DNA of 64,000 nt from Azomonas agilis (lineage in GTDB: Bacteria; Pseudomonadota; Gammaproteobacteria; Pseudomonadales; Pseudomonadaceae), in the NCBI RefSeq assembly GCF_007830255.1, contig NZ_VLKG01000007.1:62001-126000 (forward strand). The letters run 5' to 3'. The translations under genes and the position numbers were made by a program. Position 1 is the stretch's first letter. Each line of letters opens with the position of its first letter. Shown here piece after piece: positions 21,451-30,330 of this stretch. A model generated the notes under the pieces. It did not search any database. It saw only the letters and a program-made list of their open reading frames with translations, and had not been told where the DNA came from.

Positions 21451-22503
21451 TTACTTCAAGTGGTTCAGTTGGACGCGGGCTTGCTCAGGAGCGCAGGAGG
21501 CAATTTGGCCAATCACCCAAGGTTGCTCTCCTGATTGGCGCAGGCTGTTTAATGCCGCTTCTTGGTGTTCTGGTGCGACGCAGATCACCATGCCTACGCC
21601 ACAGTTGAGTACCCGGTGCATTTCGGTTTCTTCAACATTTCCTTGCTCGCGCAGCCAATCAAAAATGGCCGGACGAGTCCAGCTAGCAACATCAATGATG
21701 GCCTGAGTGCCTTCGGGTAATACGCGGGGAATATTTTCCAGCAGACCACCGCCAGTAATGTGGGCCATAGCCTTAACCGCTTGGGTATCTTTGATCAGTT
21801 GCAGTAGGGGCTTGACGTAAATACGGGTTGGAGCCATCAGCAGTTCTGCTAGGGGTTTGCCATCCAGTTGCGTGGTGCCGGCATCGGTCTGGCTGATTTC
21901 CAAAATTTTGCGAATCAGCGAGTAACCGTTGGAGTGTGGGCCGGATGAGGGCAAGGCGATCAGCGTATCTCCGGCTTGTACCTTAGATCCGTCGATAATT
22001 TCGCTTTTTTCTACCACGCCGACGCAAAATCCGGCTAAGTCGTAATCTTCACCTTCGTACATGCCGGGCATTTCGGCGGTTTCACCGCCCACTAGGGAGC
22101 AACCGGCCAGTTCACAGCCAGCACCAATGCCGGTTACCACTTGAGCGGCGATATCGACATTCAGCTTGCCGGTGGCGTAGTAGTCGAGGAAGAACAGAGG
22201 CTCAGCCCCACAGACCACCAAGTCATTCACGCACATGGCAACTAAATCAATGCCGATGCTGTCGTGTAATCCCAAATTCATGGCGAGGCGCAATTTTGTA
22301 CCCACGCCATCGGTGCCAGAAACCAGCACCGGTTGGCGATATCCTGCGGGGATCTCGCACAGGGCTCCAAAACCACCCAGTCCTCCCATGACCTCAGGTC
22401 TAGCGGTACGCCGAGCTACGCCCTTGATACGTTCAACCAAGGCTTCACCAGCATCAATATCGACACCAGCATCTTTATAGGTTAAGGAGGGCTGTTTGCT
22501 CAT
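21451..22503 (-). CDS. purM: Phosphoribosylformylglycinamidine cyclo-ligase (AIR synthase)
   Basis: PurM makes aminoimidazole ribonucleotide from formylglycinamidine ribonucleotide with ATP. The protein of about 350 residues begins [20 protein letters not shown], with [29 protein letters not shown], and [11 protein letters not shown], all typical. A TTG at 22521 would add six residues. ATG 22503 matches the family N-terminus. It is the first gene of the minus-strand unit purM-purN-DUF3108-lipoprotein. The 251-base gap upstream separates it from divergent DUF2066 and should hold both promoters. I see no convincing sigma-70 pair there. Confidence 0.96.
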   Translation of the reverse strand: MSKQPSLTYKDAGVDIDAGEALVERIKGVARRTARPEVMGGLGGFGALCEIPAGYRQPVLVSGTDGVGTKLRLAMNLGLHDSIGIDLVAMCVNDLVVCGAEPLFFLDYYATGKLNVDIAAQVVTGIGAGCELAGCSLVGGETAEMPGMYEGEDYDLAGFCVGVVEKSEIIDGSKVQAGDTLIALPSSGPHSNGYSLIRKILEISQTDAGTTQLDGKPLAELLMAPTRIYVKPLLQLIKDTQAVKAMAHITGGGLLENIPRVLPEGTQAIIDVASWTRPAIFDWLREQGNVEETEMHRVLNCGVGMVICVAPEHQEAALNSLRQSGEQPWVIGQIASCAPEQARVQLNHLK

Positions 22504-22754
22504 GGAAAGGGGGCCTGTCAAGGTGAAAAACGAGAGCGATGGAGTCCGTCAGAAGGGAACCGACTCTAAACAGATAGCGGCTCTATAAGGTGTAAATGTT
22601 ATCAGGCTTACTAAGGAGCAGCCATCCCATTGCTTTGTTGAGAAAATGTATCAACTAATTTTCTTATCTTGGTTGCTCTACTTTAGGGGGGTGTTTAAGG
22701 TATGGAGCTTTCTTTGGGGCCTGCTGTCCCGAATCCGTTTTGTGAGAGCCAGCC

Positions 22755-23759
22755 ATGCCTGTGATACTCCGTTATGTGACTGCCTGTTTTTTGTCTCTAG
22801 TAGTGCTGTACGCGCAAGCTAAACCCTTAGAAGGTTTATATCGGGTCGAGGAGCCTTTGCTTAATCAGCAACCGACTGAGCGTGATGAGGCATTACGGCG
22901 CGCTTTTGACACGCTGATTTTACGTCTGACAGGCAATACAGAGGCTGCACAAAACCCAGTTTTGGCTACGGTGAGGGCTAATCCTCAGCAATGGGTAACG
23001 CGCTTTGGTTACGAGCAATCCCGTTTGGTGGTGGATTTTGATCCCACCAGTGTGCAGCGGGGCTTGCGTCAAGCGGGTTTAAACCAGTGGGGCGCTGAGC
23101 GTCCTAGCTTATTGGTTTGGTGGTTAAACGATGCTCCGGAAGCCAGCCAACTGGTAGGGGATGGCCAACCAACGGCCACTTTATTGCGCTCCGCTGCTCA
23201 GTATCGCGGCTTGCCACTGCTGTTACCCTTGGGAGACTTGAGTGAGCAACTGGCGGTCAATGCCAGTGTATTACAAACAGGCGATCAGCAAGCCTTGCAG
23301 CCGGTATCCAGTCGCTATGCTGCGGATGGTTTGTTGAGCGTCTATGCCCAGAATGCCAATGGTAGCTGGCAAGCCAGTTGGAAGCTCGGATTGGGTACTA
23401 CTCAAACTCAAGGGCAGGTGGCTGCTAATAGCTTGCCTGATCTGGCCGATGCGGTGATGCGTGCGGTACAGGTGTTTTTGGCCCCCAGCTTTTTGACCAA
23501 ACCCACTGTTACTGAGCCGGTTTTAGTGGAAGTACAGGGCGCAAACCTAGCTCGCTTTGCCGAGTTGGATCGGTTATTAGCCGCCAATGGTCGATTGGTT
23601 TTAGTGGAAGGGGATCGCTTACTGTATCGCCTTGAGGCTTCTGTCGAACAATTACAAGCGCGCTTGCAGCAAGCACAGCTCCAAGCCATCTCTAATAACG
23701 AACAGGCTCCAGCGCCCTTAGCAACAGGTCGTACACCCTTGTTGCGCTATCGTTGGTAA
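22755..23759 (+). CDS. DUF2066 exported protein
   Basis: A 334-residue protein with signal peptide (cleavage after AQA, about residue 22). The DUF2066 features are LEGLYRVEEPLLNQQPTERDEALRRAF, VDFDPTSVQRGLRQAGLNQWGAERPSLLVWW, and a C-terminal Gln/Leu-rich helix. Function is unknown. The gene heads the string DUF2066, AI-2E family, hda, which is conserved in Pseudomonas. Confidence 0.82.
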   Translation: MPVILRYVTACFLSLVVLYAQAKPLEGLYRVEEPLLNQQPTERDEALRRAFDTLILRLTGNTEAAQNPVLATVRANPQQWVTRFGYEQSRLVVDFDPTSVQRGLRQAGLNQWGAERPSLLVWWLNDAPEASQLVGDGQPTATLLRSAAQYRGLPLLLPLGDLSEQLAVNASVLQTGDQQALQPVSSRYAADGLLSVYAQNANGSWQASWKLGLGTTQTQGQVAANSLPDLADAVMRAVQVFLAPSFLTKPTVTEPVLVEVQGANLARFAELDRLLAANGRLVLVEGDRLLYRLEASVEQLQARLQQAQLQAISNNEQAPAPLATGRTPLLRYRW

Positions 23760-23787
23760 GCCGAGCTCGCCTTATAAGGGGCGTTTT

Positions 23788-24864
23788 ATGTCGAGTTTGG
23801 GCCGTTGGTGGTGGCTGATTGGGCTGGTCGCTCTGGGTTGGTTGTTGCATCAGCTCTTACCCATACTTCCCCCGTTTCTGATTGCGGCCTTGTTAGCCTA
23901 TATGGGTGGGCCGTTAGTCAGCCGCTTAGAGCATGTTGGACTACCGCGCACGCTGGGGGTGTTGCTGGTATTTAGCGTGTTTTTCCTAAGCTGTTTACTG
24001 ATTTTGTTGGTGCTGGTGCCTCTATTGGGTAAACAGTTGATGGGGCTGTACCAGCTTACCCCCAAAGTAATTGATTGGTTGCAGACCGTTGCCTTACCTT
24101 GGTTACAAAGTGAGTTTGGGCTGGAAGAGGGCTTTTGGCGCTTGGATCAGCTACGCGATACCCTCATGTCCCATTTGGGAAGCACTACAGATACCCTGAG
24201 AACGCTGCTTTCCCGTTTAACAGCTTCAGGGTTAGCGATTTTGATTTGGTTTGGGAACGCCTTATTAGTCCCCGTAGTAGGTTTCTACCTGATGCGCGAC
24301 TGGGACAGTATGCTGCTCAAACTACAGGCTCTGCTTCCTCGGCGGCGGGAGGCCTATATCACCGACCTTGTTCGTGAGTGCCACGAGGTCTTGGGGGCTT
24401 TTCTGCGCGGTCAGTTGTTGGTGATGCTGGCTTTAGCCATTATTTATGCCATTGGATTGAACTTAGTTGGGCTCAACTTAGGGTTATTGATAGGCATATT
24501 GTCCGGATTAGCCAGCATTGTGCCCTATATGGGCTTTGTGGTGGGTATTGCTGCCGCACTCTTAGCCGCGCTGTTTCAATTTGGCTTGGATCTCTACCCT
24601 TTGCTGGGTGTAGTGGCTGTATTTGCAGTGGGGCAGGCGTTAGAAGGGGTTTTATTGACCCCTTGGCTGGTCGGCGATCGGATTGGTTTGCATCCTGTCG
24701 CGGTAATCTTTGCTATTCTGGCGGGCGGACAACTCTTTGGTTTTACCGGTGTATTGCTGGCATTGCCTGTAGCGGCTGTTATTATGGTTCTATTACGGCA
24801 CATACACGAATTTTATAAACTATCTCATCTTTATGCCGATCCGAGCGATCAGTCGGGTCACTGA
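23788..24864 (+). CDS. AI-2E family transporter (PerM-like)
   Basis: A 358-residue membrane protein with about seven or eight helices. It has the family arrangement of two N-terminal helices, a periplasmic helical segment, then the core GNALLVPVVGFYLMRDWDSM and the C-terminal GLASIVPYMGFVVGIAAALLAAL ... FAVGQALEGVLLTPWLVGDRIGLHPVAVIFAILAGGQLFG. Members include exporters of small molecules and Na+/H+ antiporters, so substrate remains unknown. It follows DUF2066 and precedes hda. Confidence 0.85.
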   Translation: MSSLGRWWWLIGLVALGWLLHQLLPILPPFLIAALLAYMGGPLVSRLEHVGLPRTLGVLLVFSVFFLSCLLILLVLVPLLGKQLMGLYQLTPKVIDWLQTVALPWLQSEFGLEEGFWRLDQLRDTLMSHLGSTTDTLRTLLSRLTASGLAILIWFGNALLVPVVGFYLMRDWDSMLLKLQALLPRRREAYITDLVRECHEVLGAFLRGQLLVMLALAIIYAIGLNLVGLNLGLLIGILSGLASIVPYMGFVVGIAAALLAALFQFGLDLYPLLGVVAVFAVGQALEGVLLTPWLVGDRIGLHPVAVIFAILAGGQLFGFTGVLLALPVAAVIMVLLRHIHEFYKLSHLYADPSDQSGH

Positions 24865-24877
24865 CCCCGGTTCCAGT

Positions 24878-25582
24878 ATGAACCCTATTCAGCTTCCTTT
24901 GGGTGTGCGTTTGCGGGACGATGCCACCTTGGTTAATTTTTACCCCGGTGCTAATGCAGTGGCACTGGGTTATGTGGAGCGGCTGGCCTCACCTCAAGTA
25001 AGTTGGACGGATGAGCTGATTTATCTGTGGGGAGGTATTGGTGTTGGGCGCTCGCATTTATTGCAAGCTGCGTGCTTGCAGGCGGATGAGTGGGCCGATC
25101 TGACACTGTATTTGCCCCTAGAGCAGTTGGCCCATTATGGCCCCTCGCTGCTGGATAACTTAGAGCAAGCGGATCTGGTGTGCTTGGACAACCTAGACGC
25201 TGTAGCCGGTGACCCTCAATGGGAGCTGGCTCTATTTCACCTGTTTAATCGTTTGCGTGATGCGGGACGGCGTTTGCTGTTGTCGGCCAGTTTATCGCCC
25301 CGAGCCTTACCCATAAAGCTGCCGGATTTAAGGTCACGTTTAACCTTGGCATTGGTATTTCAACTGCATCCTTTATCGGACGAGGATAAGCTGAGAGCTC
25401 TTCAGCTAAGAGCCTCACGGCGCGGTTTCAACCTGCCGGACGACGTGGGACGTTTTATCCTCAGTCGAGGTGGGCGCAGCATGACAGCCTTGTTTGATTT
25501 GCTGGAGCAGTTAGATCAGGCCTCGTTGCAGGCTCAGCGCAAACTGACCATTCCCTTTCTAAAAGAAACCCTGAATTGGTAA
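24878..25582 (+). CDS. hda: DnaA regulatory inactivator Hda
   Basis: Hda, a DnaA AAA+ paralogue, binds the DNA-loaded sliding clamp and stimulates ATP hydrolysis by DnaA to limit reinitiation. The 234-residue product carries an N-terminal clamp-binding type motif (QLPLGVRL), a Walker A in which Arg replaces the usual Lys (GGIGVGRSHLLQA, as is normal for Hda), Walker B LVCLDNLDAVAG, and the sensor region DLRSRLTLALVFQL. ATG 24878 is chosen over 24833 because the earlier codon lies inside the previous gene and precedes the clamp motif by fifteen extra residues. Confidence 0.93.
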   Translation: MNPIQLPLGVRLRDDATLVNFYPGANAVALGYVERLASPQVSWTDELIYLWGGIGVGRSHLLQAACLQADEWADLTLYLPLEQLAHYGPSLLDNLEQADLVCLDNLDAVAGDPQWELALFHLFNRLRDAGRRLLLSASLSPRALPIKLPDLRSRLTLALVFQLHPLSDEDKLRALQLRASRRGFNLPDDVGRFILSRGGRSMTALFDLLEQLDQASLQAQRKLTIPFLKETLNW

Positions 25583-25586
25583 GGGG

Positions 25587-26168
25587 TTAGGGTTCAACGT
25601 ACCAAATATTCTGCCAGTGGTTTATCACTTTGGCCGGATAATGGGGTTTACCTAAACTGCCATTGTAGCGACCTAGGGCACGCTCTAAGTTTCCCTGTTC
25701 CTTTTTCAAGTAGTAGCTCAGGATTGTGCAGCCATAACGTAGGTTAGTGGCAATATCTGTCAAGTTATCTTGTGGCCGCCCCAGTTCTTTTTTCCAAAAC
25801 GGCATCACCTGCATCATGCCCTGAGCACCAACGCGGGAAACAGCAAAGCGATCAAAGCGGCTTTCTACATGAATCAGGGCTAAAACCAGCTCAGGATTTA
25901 AACGGGCTTTTTGGGCCTCTTTGTGGACAAGGCGCAAAAAGCTGAGCCGTTCTTCGGCATCTTTCAGATAGCGTCCCAGTCGAGTCGACATATCCAACAA
26001 CCATACCTCAGCATCAAAACGATCCTGAAAACTATCGGCTTGGGCGATGGTTTGTTGCATCAGCTCGCGTAGTTCGGGCTCAGGCGCTTGGCGTAGGTTG
26101 GCCCATGCCTTGGGAGTAAAGCCTAAAACCAATAGGCAGAATACTAAAGGTAGATACCGAGGGCTCAT
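25587..26168 (-). CDS. Lytic transglycosylase, SLT domain
   Basis: A 193-residue exported protein (signal peptide ending WA-N at about residue 24). The SLT fold covers about residues 85-185, with catalytic Glu in ALIHVESRFDRFAVSR, then GAQGMMQVMPFWKKELG and a C-terminal ALGRYNGSLG. It cleaves peptidoglycan glycan strands to 1,6-anhydro products in the periplasm. It is convergent with hda with a four-base gap. Confidence 0.88.
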   Translation of the reverse strand: MSPRYLPLVFCLLVLGFTPKAWANLRQAPEPELRELMQQTIAQADSFQDRFDAEVWLLDMSTRLGRYLKDAEERLSFLRLVHKEAQKARLNPELVLALIHVESRFDRFAVSRVGAQGMMQVMPFWKKELGRPQDNLTDIATNLRYGCTILSYYLKKEQGNLERALGRYNGSLGKPHYPAKVINHWQNIWYVEP

Positions 26169-26265
26169 ATCGGATAGTTACCTATTTTGATGTTGGTATT
26201 AAATCTGAGCCGATAATAATGCTGGGTATATGCATTAACGTATTGTTGGGTGATGTTTGAATTAG

Positions 26266-26288
26266 GCCGAGCCGCTTTGCGGCTCGGC
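26266..26288 (-). terminator. Terminator hairpin downstream of the 106-residue gene
   Basis: GCCGAGCCGC (26266-26275) and GCGGCTCGGC (26279-26288) form a perfect ten-base-pair stem with a TTT loop, nine bases after the minus-strand stop at 26298. The following tract is only moderately T-rich. Confidence 0.5.
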
Positions 26289-26297
26289 TGATAAGTT

Positions 26298-26618
26298 TTA
26301 GGCTAGGTCAACTTCTAGATCGATTTCGTCTACGCACGTTTGTGGGCGAGAGTGATTTGTTCCCGTATGCCAAGTGCCAGCGCGTGAGCTTACATCAGAA
26401 AGCCCTTGGATGGGGATGCAGCGCCAATTGCCAGGAGAGTCTGGGACGATTGGCCCACTACTACTTGTACCACCGAACTGATAAAACAGGGCTTGTTCCC
26501 GCCCATTCTTGCGACCAATTACATGTGGGCACATTTCCCGTACATGATTTTGGTAAGTAGCAATGATAATCTCTTTATTGGCAATGGCGTTGCGGACAAT
26601 CTCATACACTGTGCGCAT
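26298..26618 (-). CDS. Conserved hypothetical protein, possibly WYL-like
   Basis: A 106-residue cytoplasmic protein starting MRTVYEIVRNAI, with a good GGAG ribosome binding site about eight bases upstream on its strand. Distinctive segments are REMCPHVIGRKNGREQALFYQFGG, NWRCIPIQGLSDVSS, WHTGTNHSRPQTCVDEIDLEVDL. I remember similar short proteins described as WYL-like, where a beta-rich ligand-sensing fold is suspected, but no function is established. It stands alone between the transglycosylase and proS genes, flanked on both sides by hairpins, like a single-gene insertion in a conserved neighbourhood. Confidence 0.7.
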   Translation of the reverse strand: MRTVYEIVRNAIANKEIIIATYQNHVREMCPHVIGRKNGREQALFYQFGGTSSSGPIVPDSPGNWRCIPIQGLSDVSSRAGTWHTGTNHSRPQTCVDEIDLEVDLA

Positions 26619-26753
26619 ACTATTATCTCCCTATGGTGTGGTGGTGGTACAGTGAAGAACAAACAATCTAACTCCAGCTATAGTGGGTCTAGCAGATGAG
26701 GCAAGATACTATCTTATCTACGCCAGCTCTCTAGTGAGTTGAAGCAAAGCTAG

Positions 26754-26776
26754 GGTAGCCATTTCCTATGGCTACC
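26754..26776 (-). terminator. Terminator hairpin downstream of proS
   Basis: GGTAGCCAT (26754-26762) pairs perfectly with ATGGCTACC (26768-26776) around a five-base loop, 22 bases beyond the proS stop on the minus strand. The downstream T content is modest. Confidence 0.45.
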
Positions 26777-26798
26777 TAATGTAAAATCTCAATGAGCC

Positions 26799-28517
26799 TT
26801 AGTTGAGATTCAACTTACCCTGAAAAAACTTCAAAGCCTCACCATAAGGCAAGCTTTCTACTTCACTGCTCCGGCGGTGTTTATATTCCAAAGTACCCTC
26901 AGCCAGTCCGCGCTCACTGACCACGATGCGGTGCGGAATACCGATCAGCTCCATATCCGCGAACTTAACGCCGGGGCTGGTTTTCTTGTCGCGGTCGTCC
27001 AACAGCACTTCAAAACCGGCGGCGGTTAGCTCGGCATAGAGTTGGTCGGTGGCTTGGCGCACGGCTTCGTTTTCGTACTTCATGGGCACGATGGCGATTT
27101 GGAAGGGCGCTAGAGCATCGGGCCAGAGGATGCCGCGCTCATCATAATTTTGCTCGATGGCGGCGGCGACCACGCGGGAAACCCCGATGCCGTAACAACC
27201 CATCACCAGTGTGGTAGGTTTGCCACTTTCGCCCAGCACCTTGCAGTTCATGGCTTCACTGTACTTGGTGCCAAGTTGGAAGATATGCCCGACTTCAATA
27301 CCGCGCCGAATCACCAGTGTGCCTTGACCGTCTGGGCTAGGGTCGCCTTCTACCACATTGCGCAGATCGGCAACGGCAGGTAAGGGCAGGTCGCGTTCCC
27401 AGTTCAGGCCGAAGTAGTGTTTGTCGTCTTGATTGGCTCCGGCGGCAAAGTCACTCATCAGGGCCACGGAGCGGTCGATGATGCAAGGAATCGACAGATT
27501 GACGGGGCCAAGGGAGCCGGGGCCAGCGCCAATAGCCGCACGAATTTCCGCTTCCGAGGCAAATATCAGTGGGTTAGCCACTTGCTCCAAGTTGGCGGCT
27601 TTAATTTCGTTTAGCTCGTGGTCACCACGCACGATCAGAGCGATGAGCTGGCCTTCTTCCACGCCCTGTACCACGAGGGTTTTGACGGTTTTTTCGATGG
27701 CCAGATCAAATTGCTCGACCAACTCGGCGATGGTTTTAGCGTTGGGCGTGTCCACCAACTGCATGGCTTGAGTCGCAGGGCCACGGCTGATTTCGCGCGG
27801 AATGGCTTCGGCTTTTTCCACGTTAGCCGCGTAGTCGGAAGTGTCGCTGAAGGCGATATCGTCTTCACCGGAGTCTGCCAGCACATGGAACTCGTGGGAG
27901 CCAGTGCCACCAATGGAGCCAGTATCGGCCTGCACGGGGCGGAAGTTCAGGCCCAGACGGGTGAAGATCGCGCAGTAGGCCGCGTGCATGCGGTCGTAGG
28001 TTTCTTGCAGTGAGGCTTGATCCATATGGAAGGAGTAGGCGTCCTTCATAATGAACTCGCGACCGCGCATCAGACCAAAGCGCGGGCGGATTTCGTCGCG
28101 GAATTTGGTTTGAATTTGGTAGAAGTTGATCGGTAGCTGCTTATAGCTGTTCAGCTCGTTGCGTGCCAGTTCGGTGATGACTTCTTCGTGGGTGGGGCCA
28201 ACGCAGAACTCACGGTCGTGGCGGTCGCGCACCCGCAGTAATTCGGGGCCGTATTGCTCCCAGCGTCCTGACTCTTGCCATAGTTCTGCCGGTTGGATGG
28301 CAGGCATCAACACTTCTAAGGCTCCGGCTTTGTTCATCTCCTCACGGACGATGGTTTCGGCTTTTTTCAGTACACGCAGGCCCATAGGCAGCCAGGTGTA
28401 AAGACCTGAGGCTAACTTGCGGATCATTCCAGCGCGGAACATCAGTTGGTGGCTGATGACGGTCGCGTCAGAGGGCGTTTCTTTTAAGGTCGAGAGCAGA
28501 TACTGGCTGGTGCGCAT
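26799..28517 (-). CDS. proS: Prolyl-tRNA synthetase
   Basis: A 572-residue class II synthetase, the same length as the E. coli enzyme. Motif 2 region [33 protein letters not shown] and motif 3 GCYGIGVSR(V) are clear. A YbaK-like editing insertion (about residues 230-385) hydrolyses Ala-tRNA-Pro, and the C-terminal anticodon domain has [25 protein letters not shown] 28517 ([15 protein letters not shown]) is the family start. An upstream in-frame start at 28601 is not supported. Confidence 0.97.
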   Translation of the reverse strand: MRTSQYLLSTLKETPSDATVISHQLMFRAGMIRKLASGLYTWLPMGLRVLKKAETIVREEMNKAGALEVLMPAIQPAELWQESGRWEQYGPELLRVRDRHDREFCVGPTHEEVITELARNELNSYKQLPINFYQIQTKFRDEIRPRFGLMRGREFIMKDAYSFHMDQASLQETYDRMHAAYCAIFTRLGLNFRPVQADTGSIGGTGSHEFHVLADSGEDDIAFSDTSDYAANVEKAEAIPREISRGPATQAMQLVDTPNAKTIAELVEQFDLAIEKTVKTLVVQGVEEGQLIALIVRGDHELNEIKAANLEQVANPLIFASEAEIRAAIGAGPGSLGPVNLSIPCIIDRSVALMSDFAAGANQDDKHYFGLNWERDLPLPAVADLRNVVEGDPSPDGQGTLVIRRGIEVGHIFQLGTKYSEAMNCKVLGESGKPTTLVMGCYGIGVSRVVAAAIEQNYDERGILWPDALAPFQIAIVPMKYENEAVRQATDQLYAELTAAGFEVLLDDRDKKTSPGVKFADMELIGIPHRIVVSERGLAEGTLEYKHRRSSEVESLPYGEALKFFQGKLNLN

Positions 28518-28680
28518 GGGCAGGCGAGTCCGGTTTATAAAGGTTGGGGAAGTACGAGCTATTGTAAAGCGCCCTTTTAAGGGGCGTATAGCCATTTGCA
28601 TCCTCGCCGAATGCTTGTGGCCGTAGGAACCTTAAGACAGACTGTAGTCTTTGATGGCTTACCTCGCTCAGGAGTTATAG

Positions 28681-29106
28681 ATGTTTATACTGGATACACG
28701 TCTGGAGCAGGACACTCAGGTGCTGGGGGATTTTCCGCTCTCTCGTTTATTGCTGATGAAGGATGCTCAGTATCCTTGGTTTATTTTGGTGCCACGCCGT
28801 GAGGAAGTATCTGAGGTGTTTCAGCTCAGCACTGAAGATCAACGTCAGTTGTGGGCTGAGGCGTCTGAGCTGGCTGAGATCCTGAAAGACACCTTTGCAG
28901 CGGATAAAATGAACATCGCCAGCCTCGGAAATATGGTGCCTCAACTGCATGTGCATGTGATTGCTCGCCGTAAAGCCGATGCCGCTTGGCCTGCGCCGGT
29001 ATGGGGAAAGCATCCCGCCAAGCCCTACACAGAAGAACAAATTACGGCCCTGAAGGAGCGTCTGGCTTTGGTGCTACCCAGCCATTTTGTATGGAGTGAG
29101 GCATGA
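28681..29106 (+). CDS. HIT domain protein
   Basis: A 141-residue histidine-triad family nucleotide-binding protein. The active-site region reads NMVPQLHVHVIARR. Two His of the triad are present, and the position of the third is occupied by Ile, so it belongs to a divergent subgroup. The segment WPAPVWGKHPAKPYTEEQI is typical of this Pseudomonas-type group. Substrates are unknown, and catalysis of nucleotide hydrolysis is not assured. Its stop overlaps slyX by four bases (ATGA). Confidence 0.85.
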   Translation: MFILDTRLEQDTQVLGDFPLSRLLLMKDAQYPWFILVPRREEVSEVFQLSTEDQRQLWAEASELAEILKDTFAADKMNIASLGNMVPQLHVHVIARRKADAAWPAPVWGKHPAKPYTEEQITALKERLALVLPSHFVWSEA

Positions 29107-29315
29107 GTACCGAGTTGGAGCAGCGCTTGATTGAGCTGGAAACACGGCAAGCCTTTCAGGACGATACCCTGCAAACCCTAAATGATGTATTGGTTGACCA
29201 ACAGCGGCAGATTGATCGGCTTCAGCACCAACTGGGCCTTCTAGCGGCCCGTCAGGAAGCCTTGCAAACGCAGTTGGATCAGGAGCAACCAGAGCCTCCA
29301 CCGCCGCATTACTGA
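29103..29315 (+). CDS. slyX: SlyX family protein
   Basis: A 70-residue coiled-coil protein with heptads LEQRLIELETRQAFQDDTLQ and QQRQIDRLQHQLGLL and a Pro-rich tail ending EPPPPHY, typical of SlyX. Its function is unknown. It is coupled to the HIT gene by ATGA overlap. Confidence 0.88.
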   Translation: MSTELEQRLIELETRQAFQDDTLQTLNDVLVDQQRQIDRLQHQLGLLAARQEALQTQLDQEQPEPPPPHY

Positions 29316-29325
29316 TTTAGCTACT

Positions 29326-29347
29326 GGGAGAGTGGTGAGACTCTCCC
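29326..29347. terminator. Shared terminator hairpin between slyX and dps
   Basis: GGGAGAGT (29326-29333) pairs with ACTCTCCC (29340-29347) around six bases in the convergent gap. Poor T-runs on either side make this a moderate call. Confidence 0.45.
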
Positions 29348-29364
29348 AAAGCAGGCGGGATTAA

Positions 29365-29835
29365 TCAAGAGGCGAGTAGGCTGCGCAACATCCAAGCGGT
29401 TTTTTCGTGTACCTGCATCCGTTGCGTGAGCAGATCAGCGGTAGGTTCATCGCCGACTTTATCGACTAAGGGAAACAGGTGGCGCGCGGTGCGTACTACG
29501 GCTTCTTGGCCCTCTACCAGTTGTTGAATCATCATCTCAGCCTTGGGTACGTCTTCTTCCTCTTTGATGGAAGACAGGCGCGCATAGGCCGAATAGGTAC
29601 CGGGCGCAGGCATCCCCAAGGCGCGAATACGCTCGGCGATGAGATCAACTGCCAGAGCCAGTTCGTTATACTGAGCTTCAAACATCAGGTGCAGGGTGTT
29701 AAACATGGGCCCTGTCACGTTCCAGTGGAAATTATGGGTTTTTAGATACAGGGTGTAGGTGTCCGCCAAGAGGTGGGATAAGCCTTCAGCGATGGCGACC
29801 CGGTCGTTTTGGCTGATGCCGATGTTGATGTCCAT
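29365..29835 (-). CDS. dps: Dps-family DNA-binding ferritin
   Basis: A 156-residue Dps mini-ferritin that stores iron and protects DNA during oxidative stress and starvation. The intersubunit ferroxidase site residues lie in [28 protein letters not shown], followed by [19 protein letters not shown]. There is no long Lys-rich N-terminal tail, so DNA binding may be weak, as in several Dps proteins. The 188-base upstream gap to the divergent FmdB gene should contain its promoter. Confidence 0.93.
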   Translation of the reverse strand: MDINIGISQNDRVAIAEGLSHLLADTYTLYLKTHNFHWNVTGPMFNTLHLMFEAQYNELALAVDLIAERIRALGMPAPGTYSAYARLSSIKEEEDVPKAEMMIQQLVEGQEAVVRTARHLFPLVDKVGDEPTADLLTQRMQVHEKTAWMLRSLLAS

Positions 29836-30023
29836 AACCTGCTCCTTTGCTGTCGCGTTTTGGAGAGTGGAGAACTATTACAACTGCACGGTTAAACATT
29901 AGCACGGCCTTGAGGCAGTTTCGTGAAGCTTTTATCTATGGCCCAGATAGACTGACTGTGCGCTTAGGCTATTAAGCATATATAATCCCAGCCCCCTAAG
30001 TTTCCGATACAGCGGAGTAGCGC

Positions 30024-30293
30024 ATGCCTATTTATGAGTATCAATGCACTGCTTGCGGCCATCAGCTGGAAGCCATTCAAAAGTTCAGCGATGCGCCCTT
30101 GGTGGATTGTCCTAATTGCACAGCGCCTGAATTGAAAAAACTGTTGTCTGTACCCGGATTTCGCCTAAAAGGTGGCGGCTGGTACGAGACCGATTTTAAG
30201 ACCGGCAGTAAGAAAAATCTGGCCAGCAGTGATAACGCTCCGGCCTGTGCGGGTGGCTGTGCTAAAGCCAGCGCCTGCTCTGCTGCCGATTGA
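30024..30293 (+). CDS. FmdB-family zinc ribbon protein
   Basis: An 89-residue protein beginning MPIYEYQCTACGHQLEAIQKFSD with a Cx2C ... Cx2C zinc ribbon (CTAC, CPNC). The C-terminal tail is Cys- and Ala-rich (ACAGGCAKASACSAAD). The family is sometimes annotated as a regulator but its role is unproven. It lies 37 bases upstream of aspS, the conserved arrangement in gammaproteobacteria. Confidence 0.88.
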   Translation: MPIYEYQCTACGHQLEAIQKFSDAPLVDCPNCTAPELKKLLSVPGFRLKGGGWYETDFKTGSKKNLASSDNAPACAGGCAKASACSAAD

Positions 30294-30330
30294 ATTGTCT
30301 GATTGAGTAATCGAGAGAAGAATCACCATC

